6,060 nucleotides of DNA from JBDTRY01 sp039931435. Lineage in GTDB: Bacteria; Acidobacteriota; Thermoanaerobaculia; Gp7-AA8. Within the stretch, counting starts at the first letter, position 1, and each line of letters begins with the position of its first letter. Location: positions 1-6,060 of the forward strand of contig JBDTRY010000230.1 in assembly GCA_039931435.1 (NCBI GenBank), read 5' to 3'. Under the pieces are notes generated by a model. The model saw only the letters and a list, made by a program, of their open reading frames with translations. It did not search any database and was not told the DNA's origin. The position numbers and the translations under genes were made by a program. This document shows, piece by piece, positions 1 through 5,949 of the stretch.

Positions 1-312
1 CTCCGAATCTTCGAGGGTCAGGTAGGCGAAGATCTTGTCTTTGGCAAAGGTGTAGTCGGCCAGGATCAACTCGGTGAACAGCTCCCGCTGGGAAATGCTG
101 CGTTGCTGGTCGTAGCGTGAAAGAAGGAAGAAGAGCTGGCAACGAAAGGCCGCTCCCCGCTTGTCCTTATAGAAATCGCCGAGAAAGGGATTGTCCGCGT
201 CCTCCAGCACTTTCGTGCCGCGGAAACGCTTCGCCAGAAGGTCGACGAGCGAGGTTTTGCCGACCCCGATCGGACCTTCCACGGCGACGTGTCTGAAGGG
301 AAGCGACTCCAT
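1..312 (-). CDS. Deoxynucleoside kinase (dGK/dAK-like), N-terminal part, cut by window edge
   Basis: The product phosphorylates deoxynucleosides to 5'-monophosphates in the cytoplasm, the first step of deoxynucleotide salvage. The 104 codons read without a stop from the ATG at 312-310 to base 1, so the C-terminal half lies outside the window. A P-loop, GPIGVGKTS, sits at residues 13-21. LEDADNPFLGDFYKD (36-50) resembles the substrate-side E..(D/E)NPF..FY segment of the dGK/dAK family. AFRCQLFFLLSRYDQQ (55-70) matches the helix carrying the substrate-contacting Gln, and ADYTFAKDKIFAYLTL (85-100) matches the DY.F.KD.IFA..TL motif of the short bacterial forms. The start is the first ATG before the P-loop; no clear Shine-Dalgarno precedes it. 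It follows the DUF4149 gene by 50 bp on the same strand. The family assignment is firm, but base preference (dG, dA or broader) cannot be read from this fragment. Confidence 0.85.
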   Translation of the reverse strand, partial: MESLPFRHVAVEGPIGVGKTSLVDLLAKRFRGTKVLEDADNPFLGDFYKDKRGAAFRCQLFFLLSRYDQQRSISQRELFTELILADYTFAKDKIFAYLTLEDSE

Positions 313-362
313 AGATGCGAGGCAACTCAGAATATCACGCGGCGTGTCTGCAGAGCGGGCTG

Positions 363-818
363 CTATCGTTGGATGTCCAGCTCCGAGGCCACCACTCCCG
401 TGGCGGCTACCACCTGGAGCAGCATCAGCAGCGACGAGAGGGCGTGGAACCTGCCGAAATGACGCCGTGCCGGATCTGACGGGGACAGCTCGGATATGGC
501 CACCGGGGACCGCGCCCGGATACTCCGCACATGAAGATCGGCAAAAATCTGAGCGGCCCCGAGGATGAGTGCGGCAGACAGAAGGAGCGCGCGAAATGAG
601 CTGCCCGGCCGGCGCAGGACCGCAAGGAGAAACAAAAGCGGTACGACGATCGAAATGTAGTGCCACGACGAGAGCATCCCGCCCACCATGTTCGCTGCTG
701 CGGTTCGATTCTGAGCCGTCCGGAATGCTGCGGGTGCTGCGAAGAACATCAGGAAGAGACCCCCTCCCAGCCACAGAGAGAGCAGGAGCGCCTTGACGAC
801 GGAAATGAGCCGGTTCAT
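363..818 (-). CDS. DUF4149 (TMEM205-like) four-helix membrane protein
   Basis: This 151-residue protein is predicted to lie in the inner membrane; its biochemical role is unknown. Hydrophobic stretches at about residues 5-30, 50-68, 76-95 and 122-147 give four likely membrane segments. Family-like features are the LSLWLGGGLFLMFFAAPAAF segment (13-32) and FGRFHALSSLLMLLQ (121-135), where a Gly-Arg-x-His element opens the last helix; the length is typical. A polar loop at about 96-120 carries several Arg residues. The ATG lies 24 bp after the mtnA stop codon on the same strand and has no strong ribosome binding site, so it probably depends on read-through from mtnA. The kinase follows after 50 bp. 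The DUF4149 call rests on remembered family motifs, without a profile search. Confidence 0.75.
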   Translation of the reverse strand: MNRLISVVKALLLSLWLGGGLFLMFFAAPAAFRTAQNRTAAANMVGGMLSSWHYISIVVPLLFLLAVLRRPGSSFRALLLSAALILGAAQIFADLHVRSIRARSPVAISELSPSDPARRHFGRFHALSSLLMLLQVVAATGVVASELDIQR

Positions 819-842
819 TCGATCATTCTGTCACGCTGGACG

Positions 843-1907
843 TCACTCGCTGATACGGAACGGCGGGCGCAGCACTCCGCGATCCGTGATGATTGCCGTG
901 ATCAGCCGCGCCGGGGTGACGTCGAATGCCGGATGAAGCGCATGGATCCCTTCCGGGGCAGTACGCACCGTATGCATCGTCCCCTCAGCGTCCTGTCCCG
1001 TCGTATGTGTGACCTCCTCGGCGCTACGTTCTTCGATCGGAATGTCGGCACCACTCTTACAGCGCGGGTCGATCGTGGACCATGGTGCAGCCACGTAGAA
1101 CGGCACGCCGTGAGCGTCTGCCAGGACCGCCAGAGTGAAGGTGCCGATCTTGTTGGCCGTATCCCCGTTGGCGGCAATGCGGTCTGCACCGACGATGACA
1201 GCATCGAACGTTCCCTTCTGAAAGAAGCTTCCGGCGGTGCTGTCGGTGATGAGGGTGACGTCGATTCCTTCCTGTTGCAGCTCCCACGTGGTGAGCCGCG
1301 CTCCCTGCAGGAAGGGCCGGGTCTCGTCCGCAAAAACGGAGATGTGTTTTCCGGCATCCCGTGCCGCACGCACGACGCCGAGAGCGGTGCCGTAGCCGGC
1401 TGTGGCCAGGGCGCCGGCATTGCAGTGCGTGAGAACAGTTGAATTCGAGGGGAGGAGTTGCTGGCCGAATTGGCCGATGCGCCGGTTGCCGGCGATATCC
1501 TCGTCGAGAATCAAGGCCGCTTCGGAGATGAGTTGGGCCCGCAGCCGGGCTGGGTCCATTCCTCCCGAGGCCATGAGAGCGGCTGCTCTGGACTGCATCC
1601 GCTCCACGGCCCAGCGCAGGTTCACGGCAGTAGGACGCGATTCCAGGAGCAGCGCCGCGGCGTGGTCAATTCTCGATCGGATTCCGGCCTCGCTGGCCTT
1701 CGATGTCTCCTCGATGGCCATGGCCATCCCGAACGCCGCTGCCACGCCGATGGCGGGCGCGCCCCGGACATTCATGGCCTTGATGGCAGCGGCAACATCC
1801 TCCGGAGAGCTGCACTGAATATGGCGAACAGCGTAGGGAAGGAGGCGCTGGTCCAGCACCTGCAGCCCGCCGTCGTTCCAGAACAGGGGACGGACCTCAT
1901 CAGCCAT
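843..1907 (-). CDS. mtnA: S-methyl-5-thioribose-1-phosphate isomerase
   Basis: The enzyme converts 5-methylthioribose 1-phosphate to 5-methylthioribulose 1-phosphate in the methionine salvage pathway. In some bacteria homologues also handle 5-deoxyribose 1-phosphate from spent S-adenosylmethionine cofactors. The 354-residue length is normal. RGAPAIG lies at 48-54. The catalytic cysteine is C162 in THCNAGALATAGYGTALG (160-177), and the catalytic aspartate is D242 in VGADRIAANGDTANKIGT (239-256). DETRP (194-198), PFYVAAPWSTID (269-280) and PAFDVTP (326-332) are further family landmarks. It is closely related to the regulatory eIF2B alpha-like fold, but retention of both catalytic residues supports a real isomerase. 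No other methionine-salvage gene is visible here. It is first in a minus-strand group with the DUF4149 gene and the deoxynucleoside kinase, and is divergent from gap. No Shine-Dalgarno precedes its ATG. Confidence 0.97.
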   Translation of the reverse strand: MADEVRPLFWNDGGLQVLDQRLLPYAVRHIQCSSPEDVAAAIKAMNVRGAPAIGVAAAFGMAMAIEETSKASEAGIRSRIDHAAALLLESRPTAVNLRWAVERMQSRAAALMASGGMDPARLRAQLISEAALILDEDIAGNRRIGQFGQQLLPSNSTVLTHCNAGALATAGYGTALGVVRAARDAGKHISVFADETRPFLQGARLTTWELQQEGIDVTLITDSTAGSFFQKGTFDAVIVGADRIAANGDTANKIGTFTLAVLADAHGVPFYVAAPWSTIDPRCKSGADIPIEERSAEEVTHTTGQDAEGTMHTVRTAPEGIHALHPAFDVTPARLITAIITDRGVLRPPFRISE

Positions 1908-2014
1908 GGCGCTCGTTATACTACGCGCAGCGGAACAAGCGGCTTGCCGACTTTTGTTGCACTGGTTTTCAGGCGGGCAGCGATGGACACCCCCACTTTG
2001 AACCGGAGGATTCG
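1908..2014. promoter_or_regulatory. Divergent mtnA/gap intergenic control region
   Basis: This is the only gap between divergently transcribed genes, so promoters for both groups are expected here. On the minus strand TATAAC (1920-1915) resembles a sigma-70 -10 box and ends only 7 bp before the mtnA ATG. On the plus strand the same bases read TATACT (1917-1922), another -10-like hexamer pointing towards gap. I could not find a convincing -35 box at 16-18 bp for either direction, so neither promoter is firmly placed. No clear operator or riboswitch was recognised. Confidence 0.4.
2005..2010 (+). promoter_or_regulatory. Ribosome binding site of gap
   Basis: GGAGGA lies 4 bases before the ATG at 2015 and is the strongest Shine-Dalgarno-like sequence in the window. 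It fixes the gap start, which also begins directly with the canonical N-terminal NAD-binding strand. It suggests efficient translation, as expected for an abundant glycolytic enzyme. Confidence 0.85.
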
Positions 2015-3043
2015 ATGGTACGAGTTGGAATTAACGGCTTCGGGCGTATTGGACGCAATGTTGTCCGGGCAGCGCTCGCGAAAAACACGGATGTGGAGTT
2101 TGTGGCCTGCAACGATCTCACCGACGCCAGGACCCTGGCCTACCTGCTGAAGTACGACTCCGTGCACGGAACGCTGCAGAACGAAATCACCAGCTCGGAT
2201 GGGTCGATCCTCATCGATGGCCGCGAGTTGAAGGTGTATGCCAGTCCCGATCCGGCCAGGATTCCCTGGAGCGATCTTGGAGTGGAGATGGTCATAGAGT
2301 GCACAGGCCGATTCACCACGAAGGAAAAAGCAGGAGCTCACCTGTCCGGGAGCGTCGAGCACGTGATCATCTCCGCTCCATCCAGGAACGCCGACGTCAC
2401 CATCTGCCTTGGCGTGAACGAGGAGGCCTTCGACCCTGCGCAGCATAAGGTGATCTCGAACGCTTCCTGCACCACAAACTGTCTGGCCCCGGTGGCAAAG
2501 GTGCTCCACCAGAAATTCATCATCGTTTCCGGGCTGATGACGACCATTCACTCCTACACCAACGATCAGGAAATTCTCGATCTCCCCCACAAGGATCTCC
2601 GGCGGGGGAGGGCTGCAGCACTGTCGATGATTCCCACCACCACGGGTGCCGCGGCAGCAGTAGGCCTTGTGTTACCGGAGCTTAAGGGAAAGTTCGACGG
2701 CATCTCCGTGCGCGTTCCGACGCCGAACGTTTCGCTGGTGGACCTCACCTTTCAGACTGAGAAGGCCACCACTGCCGAGGAGATCAATGCTGTATTGCGG
2801 GAGGCCGCCGACGGTGCACTGGAGGGAATTCTCTCGTACTCCGATGAGCAACTGGTCTCCGTGGACTTCAACGGAAACTCCAATTCCTCGATCGTGGACA
2901 CGACCTTCACCCGGTCGGTCGATCCCCACTCGCACAAAGTACTCTCGTGGTACGACAACGAATGGGGCTACTCGAACCGCGTGCTCGACCTCGTTTCCTA
3001 TGTTGCCAGGATCAAGCGTGAGGCATTGAGCGCGGCCAAGTAA
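2015..3043 (+). CDS. gap: Type I glyceraldehyde-3-phosphate dehydrogenase
   Basis: This cytoplasmic glycolytic enzyme oxidises glyceraldehyde 3-phosphate with phosphate and NAD to 1,3-bisphosphoglycerate, the substrate of the Pgk encoded next. At 342 residues it is of usual length. The Rossmann loop INGFGRIGR is at 6-14. The acidic residue in CNDLTD (32-37) is the type usually linked with NAD rather than NADP preference. The active-site cysteine is C152 in SNASCTTNCLAP (148-159) and the general-base histidine is H179 in TTIHSYTNDQ (176-185). RRGRAAALSMIPTTTGAA (196-213), VRVPTPNVSLVDL (232-244) and WYDNEWGYSNRV (312-323) are all conserved family blocks. No key residue is missing. The start is set by GGAGGA four bases upstream. 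It is first of the plus-strand group and likely shares its transcript with pgk, 95 bp downstream. Confidence 0.98.
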   Translation: MVRVGINGFGRIGRNVVRAALAKNTDVEFVACNDLTDARTLAYLLKYDSVHGTLQNEITSSDGSILIDGRELKVYASPDPARIPWSDLGVEMVIECTGRFTTKEKAGAHLSGSVEHVIISAPSRNADVTICLGVNEEAFDPAQHKVISNASCTTNCLAPVAKVLHQKFIIVSGLMTTIHSYTNDQEILDLPHKDLRRGRAAALSMIPTTTGAAAAVGLVLPELKGKFDGISVRVPTPNVSLVDLTFQTEKATTAEEINAVLREAADGALEGILSYSDEQLVSVDFNGNSNSSIVDTTFTRSVDPHSHKVLSWYDNEWGYSNRVLDLVSYVARIKREALSAAK

Positions 3044-3060
3044 GCATTCTGACTTTCTGT

Positions 3061-3124
3061 CTGGCGCGGGTGGCACTGCATCAGCAGTGGCCTTTCTGCT
3101 GTAGCAGCCGCTGACGCCACCAGG
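3061..3124 (+). promoter_or_regulatory. Structured gap-pgk intercistronic segment with competing hairpins
   Basis: Three complementary pairings are visible. Hairpin A pairs GGCACTGC (3072-3079) with GCAGTGGCC (3084-3092) around a four-base loop, with one bulged G; it is followed by TTTCT. Hairpin B pairs CAGCAG (3082-3087) with CTGCTG (3096-3101). Long-range stem C pairs GGTGGC (3069-3074) with GCCACC (3116-3121), ending just before the pgk ribosome binding site. A excludes both B and C, whereas B can nest inside C. The T-run after A is too short for a strong intrinsic terminator. An attenuator, RNase processing site or mRNA-stability element is more likely, if the structure matters at all. 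Confidence 0.45.
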
Positions 3125-3128
3125 CCGT

Positions 3129-3132
3129 GGAG
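3129..3132 (+). promoter_or_regulatory. Ribosome binding site deciding the pgk start
   Basis: GGAG lies 6 bases before the ATG at 3139. The in-frame GTG at 3127 overlaps this site's position and has no good Shine-Dalgarno of its own, so the ATG is preferred. The choice shortens the protein from 406 to 402 residues. Confidence 0.7.
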
Positions 3133-3138
3133 ACAAAC

Positions 3139-4347
3139 ATGATCGAGATTCGAAACGTCGATCTCCTGGAGCTCGAGGAGTGCACTGTCTTTTATCGCGT
3201 GGATTACAACGTTCCGCTCGAAGATGGCGTCATTACCGACGCAACGCGCATCCAGTCCACCATTCCCACCCTGCTCATGATGCGGGAACGGGGGGCGCGA
3301 ATCATCCTCGCCAGTCATTTGGGACGGCCAAAGGGCACTCGCCTAGAGAAGTATTCGCTTCGTCCTGTTCGGGCCAGGCTCTCCGAAATCATGAACGTCG
3401 AAGTGGACTTTGCCAGCGACTGCATTGGCGAGGAAACCGTAGCGAAGGCTTCGGCGGTGAAGCCGGGGGGGTTGCTGCTCCTCGAGAATCTGCGCTTTCA
3501 TCCCGGCGAGGAAGCCAATGATGCCGGATTCGCCGCGGAGCTTCGCCATCTGGCTTCGTTTTACGTCAACGACGCTTTCGGGGCCTCGCATCGAGCCCAT
3601 GCTTCGATCGTGGCCCTTCCGGAGCTCTTCCCTTCCCGGAATGTCGCCGGCGGGCTGCTCCTGGCCAGGGAACTGCAGTTTCTCCAGAAGCTGACAAACG
3701 TCTCCGCGCGTCCCTTCGTGTCGCTCCTCGGTGGCGCCAAGATCGCCGGCAAAATCGAGCCGCTCGAAGCTCTCGTCAATCGAGCGGACAGTGTCCTCAT
3801 CGGCGGTGGAATGGCCAACACTTTCCTGGTGGCGCGGGGAGTGCGGATGGGGGCCTCCCTCGTCGACCGCGACTCGCTTGAAGTTGCCCGACGTATTCTG
3901 GGGGGAAGCCACTACGCCACGATCGAGTTACCCGGCGATCTCGTCACCGCCGACTCCACCGAAATGCCCGGCCGGGTGGAGACTGTGAACGTCGAGGAGG
4001 GGGTGGCAGATGGAATGATGGCCGTGGACATCGGTCCACAGACCATCGAGAGATATTCGACGATCCTGGCCGGGGCACAGACAATCTTCTGGAACGGACC
4101 GATGGGCGTATTCGAGAAAGAGTCGTTCGCGGCCGGTACGTCAGCAGTGGCACAGGCCGTGGCCCATTCCAATTCCATGTCCATTGTCGGCGGCGGGGAA
4201 TCAGTCGAAGCCGTCAACAGATCCGGTGTCGCAGAACGCATCAGCCACATCTCCACGGGCGGGGGAGCCTCACTGGAGTTTATTTCCGGTATCAGCCTTC
4301 CCGGGGTGGCAGTCCTGGAGAAAGCCTTTCATGCCTCAGGAGATTGA
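3139..4347 (+). CDS. pgk: Phosphoglycerate kinase
   Basis: The enzyme transfers phosphate between 1,3-bisphosphoglycerate and ADP, the ATP-forming step after Gap; it is cytoplasmic and reversible. From the ATG the product is 402 residues, a normal length. Substrate-side motifs are RVDYNVP (20-26), SHLGRPKG (59-66), LLENLRFHPGEEAND (114-128) and NDAFGASHRAHAS (144-156). Nucleotide-side motifs are LLGGAKIAGKI (196-206), GGGMANTFL (222-230), WNGPMGVFE (318-326) and SHISTGGGASLEF (369-381). Two departures from the common consensus stand out. The first motif has Tyr where Phe is usual. The nucleotide-binding loop reads GGGES (351-355), where GGGD(S/T) is usual. Other key residues (R20, D22, N24, R119, R152, K201, K205) are present, so activity is expected. 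The ribosome binding site at 3129 favours this ATG over an in-frame GTG at 3127. The last 17 bases overlap the CYTH gene. Confidence 0.97.
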   Translation: MIEIRNVDLLELEECTVFYRVDYNVPLEDGVITDATRIQSTIPTLLMMRERGARIILASHLGRPKGTRLEKYSLRPVRARLSEIMNVEVDFASDCIGEETVAKASAVKPGGLLLLENLRFHPGEEANDAGFAAELRHLASFYVNDAFGASHRAHASIVALPELFPSRNVAGGLLLARELQFLQKLTNVSARPFVSLLGGAKIAGKIEPLEALVNRADSVLIGGGMANTFLVARGVRMGASLVDRDSLEVARRILGGSHYATIELPGDLVTADSTEMPGRVETVNVEEGVADGMMAVDIGPQTIERYSTILAGAQTIFWNGPMGVFEKESFAAGTSAVAQAVAHSNSMSIVGGGESVEAVNRSGVAERISHISTGGGASLEFISGISLPGVAVLEKAFHASGD

Positions 4348-4897
4348 AGTCAAATTTCGGCTGCCGGACCGCCAGGCGCTCGTAGCGGATCTTCAGGCCG
4401 CCGGCGCGGAGCAGCTCTACCCCGAGACCTTCGAAGACAACATCGTTCTGGACCGTCGCGGGGAGTTGCGCACCAAAGGCGCGGTTTTACGCGTTCGAAA
4501 ATTCGGACGCTTCGTGCTGACCACGTGGAAAGGGCCCGTCTCCATAACGGAAGGGGTGAAATCCCGGGAGGAAGTGCAGACAGGGATGGAGAGTTTCGAG
4601 CGTGCTCTGGCCCTGTTCGACTCCCTCGGGTTCAAGCCGACATTCCGCTATCAGAAGTTCCGCGAAGTCTGGAGACTGCGCGAATCTGAAGTAGTTCTGG
4701 ACCGGACGCCGATCGGAGAGTTTTTCGAAATCGAAGGTTCCCTGGAAACGATCCGGGCGGTGGTCACGGAACTGAAGCTGAGCATGGATGACGCGTTGCG
4801 GGCTACCTACGCCGATCTGTACCGCCAGCACCGGCGGACGCGCCCTGATCTCCCCGAAAACATGGTCTTCGACCCGCAGGACTTCCCGTCGGCATGA
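4331..4897 (+). CDS. CYTH-domain triphosphate-tunnel protein (class IV adenylate cyclase / ThTPase-like)
   Basis: CYTH proteins form an antiparallel beta-barrel tunnel that binds triphosphate compounds and divalent metal; known members are class IV adenylate cyclases, thiamine triphosphatases and inorganic triphosphatases. The 188-residue product begins with the diagnostic ExExK motif as EIEVK (4-8). Tunnel-type residues follow: D41 and R54/R56 in VLRVRKFG (52-59), K67 in TTWKGPV (64-70), SREEV (78-82), R106/K109/R111 in FRYQKFREVW (105-114), and D124 with the acidic FFEIEG (131-136) in the strand after LDRTPIGE. No CHAD domain is attached. The start overlaps the end of pgk by 17 bp in another frame, with GGAG at 4317-4320, ten bases ahead. 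The end overlaps the nucleotidyltransferase start as ATGA. Motifs fit the CyaB-like branch best, but cyclase and phosphatase activity cannot be told apart from sequence alone. Confidence 0.9.
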   Translation: MPQEIEVKFRLPDRQALVADLQAAGAEQLYPETFEDNIVLDRRGELRTKGAVLRVRKFGRFVLTTWKGPVSITEGVKSREEVQTGMESFERALALFDSLGFKPTFRYQKFREVWRLRESEVVLDRTPIGEFFEIEGSLETIRAVVTELKLSMDDALRATYADLYRQHRRTRPDLPENMVFDPQDFPSA

Positions 4898-5949
4898 AGG
4901 GAATGATTCTCGCCGCCGGATTCGGGACCCGCTTCCGTCCGGCAACCTACGAAGTTCCCAAGCCCATGGTCCCCCTCTGCAACCAGCCTCTCATCGATTA
5001 CGCGGCCGAGGCCATGCTCGGTAGTGGAATGAGCGATCTGATTGTGAACCTTCACCATCTCCCGGACATGATCCGAGGGCATATGGAACGGCGGTACGGG
5101 AAACGCTGCACTTTGCACTTTTCGCTCGAGGAGACGATTTTGGGAACAGGAGGCGGAATCAGGCGGGTGCGTTCCCTGCTCGAAAGCGACGCCGATTTCT
5201 TTCTGGCCAACGCGGACACGATTCAGTTCCCGCCGTTCGAGAAGCTGGCTGATGTGCGGCGTTCCCATGATGCATTGGCAGCGTTGCTTTTGCGCCAGCC
5301 GCCGCGAACAGACCGATTCACAAAGGTCTATTTCGAGAACGAGCGCGTCACTGGGTTTGGAGAGGGGCAGGGTCAGACACTGATGTTTGCGGGAGCGCAC
5401 AACGTCAGCCGGCGAATTTTCGAGCGTCTTCCCGATGCTGAATTCTCCGGAGTGACGGAGGATGTCTACCTGCCCGCAGTACGCCAGCAATCCGATACGC
5501 TTGCAGCCGTTCTTTATGACGGTCCCTGGTTCGACATCGGCACGCCCTCCCGATATCTTGCGGCCTCGTCCTCCATCGCGGCGCTGATGATCAGCGGAAA
5601 ACTGAGGCCGCCTCCGGGATCCGAGACCGATTCGGCCCGAAGATCGCTCCTGTCCGATGAGAGCAGAATCGAGGGTGAGTTCGAGGAATCTGTGTTCGGC
5701 CCGGGCAGTGCAACGCCAGGGCGTTCGCAAGTCAGCCAGTCCGTTTTCTGGAGTGGCGCGACGATCGGCGAGGACTGCGTAGTGGATCGGTCCATCCTCT
5801 GTGACGGTGTCCAGCTCCCGGCTGGATCGCATGTGGCGAATGCCATGGTATGCCGCCGCCTCGATATCTCGTACGCCGAGGGGATCGCTGTCGATGACGA
5901 TTTCGCGTACGTACCGATCGACAGCTCTCGAGAGGCAATGATCAAATAA
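4894..5949 (+). CDS. Sugar-phosphate nucleotidyltransferase (MPG1/RmlA/MurU-like) with C-terminal hexapeptide-like region
   Basis: Enzymes of this family join a sugar 1-phosphate to an NTP to give an NDP-sugar and pyrophosphate for cell-wall, capsule or glycan synthesis. In this 351-residue protein the signature LAAGFGTRFRP (6-16) with PKPM (22-25, K23 catalytic type) opens the Rossmann-like domain. LGTGGGI (83-89) is the base-binding loop. The metal-binding Asp is D108 in FFLANADTI (102-110); here Ala precedes the Asp where Gly is common. The second metal-type Asp is D214 in WFDIGTPSRYL (212-222). After a polar linker (about 236-262), residues 265-322 show imperfect hexapeptide-type turns such as SGATIGEDC and CDGVQLPAGS, suggesting a short left-handed beta-helix. 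The start overlaps the CYTH stop codon as ATGA, which implies translational coupling. The sugar and nucleotide cannot be assigned; guanylyl- or uridylyltransferase are the leading options. Confidence 0.92.
   Translation: MKGMILAAGFGTRFRPATYEVPKPMVPLCNQPLIDYAAEAMLGSGMSDLIVNLHHLPDMIRGHMERRYGKRCTLHFSLEETILGTGGGIRRVRSLLESDADFFLANADTIQFPPFEKLADVRRSHDALAALLLRQPPRTDRFTKVYFENERVTGFGEGQGQTLMFAGAHNVSRRIFERLPDAEFSGVTEDVYLPAVRQQSDTLAAVLYDGPWFDIGTPSRYLAASSSIAALMISGKLRPPPGSETDSARRSLLSDESRIEGEFEESVFGPGSATPGRSQVSQSVFWSGATIGEDCVVDRSILCDGVQLPAGSHVANAMVCRRLDISYAEGIAVDDDFAYVPIDSSREAMIK

Noticed and set aside
336..346. CACGC-G-GCGTG inverted repeat between the DUF4149 gene and the kinase, considered as a terminator or operator.
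   Set aside because: The one-base loop leaves only a very short stable stem and no T-run follows; an 11-base palindrome of this kind is easily due to chance in GC-rich sequence.
660..1442. A 260-codon plus-strand frame across the DUF4149 gene and mtnA.
   Set aside because: It is antisense to mtnA and the membrane-protein gene, is rich in Arg, Cys and His in a shadow-like way, and has no ribosome binding site or domain.
1458..2150. A 230-codon plus-strand frame spanning the mtnA start, the intergenic region and the gap start.
   Set aside because: It runs antisense to mtnA, then out of frame into gap past a strong gap ribosome binding site; the product has no recognisable features.
1916..2590. 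A 224-codon minus-strand frame opposite gap that could have extended the mtnA group.
   Set aside because: It is antisense to a fully conserved gap gene, and its translation resembles no family I know.
3072..3097. Hairpin A read as a rho-independent terminator after gap.
   Set aside because: The stem has a bulge and is followed by only three T residues, and pgk follows directly as an expected operon partner; kept instead as a possible attenuator or processing element.
4807..5832. A 341-codon open frame on the minus strand opposite the nucleotidyltransferase.
   Set aside because: It lies wholly antisense to genes with clear family motifs, its translation shows no recognisable domain, and long antisense frames are common in GC-rich DNA.
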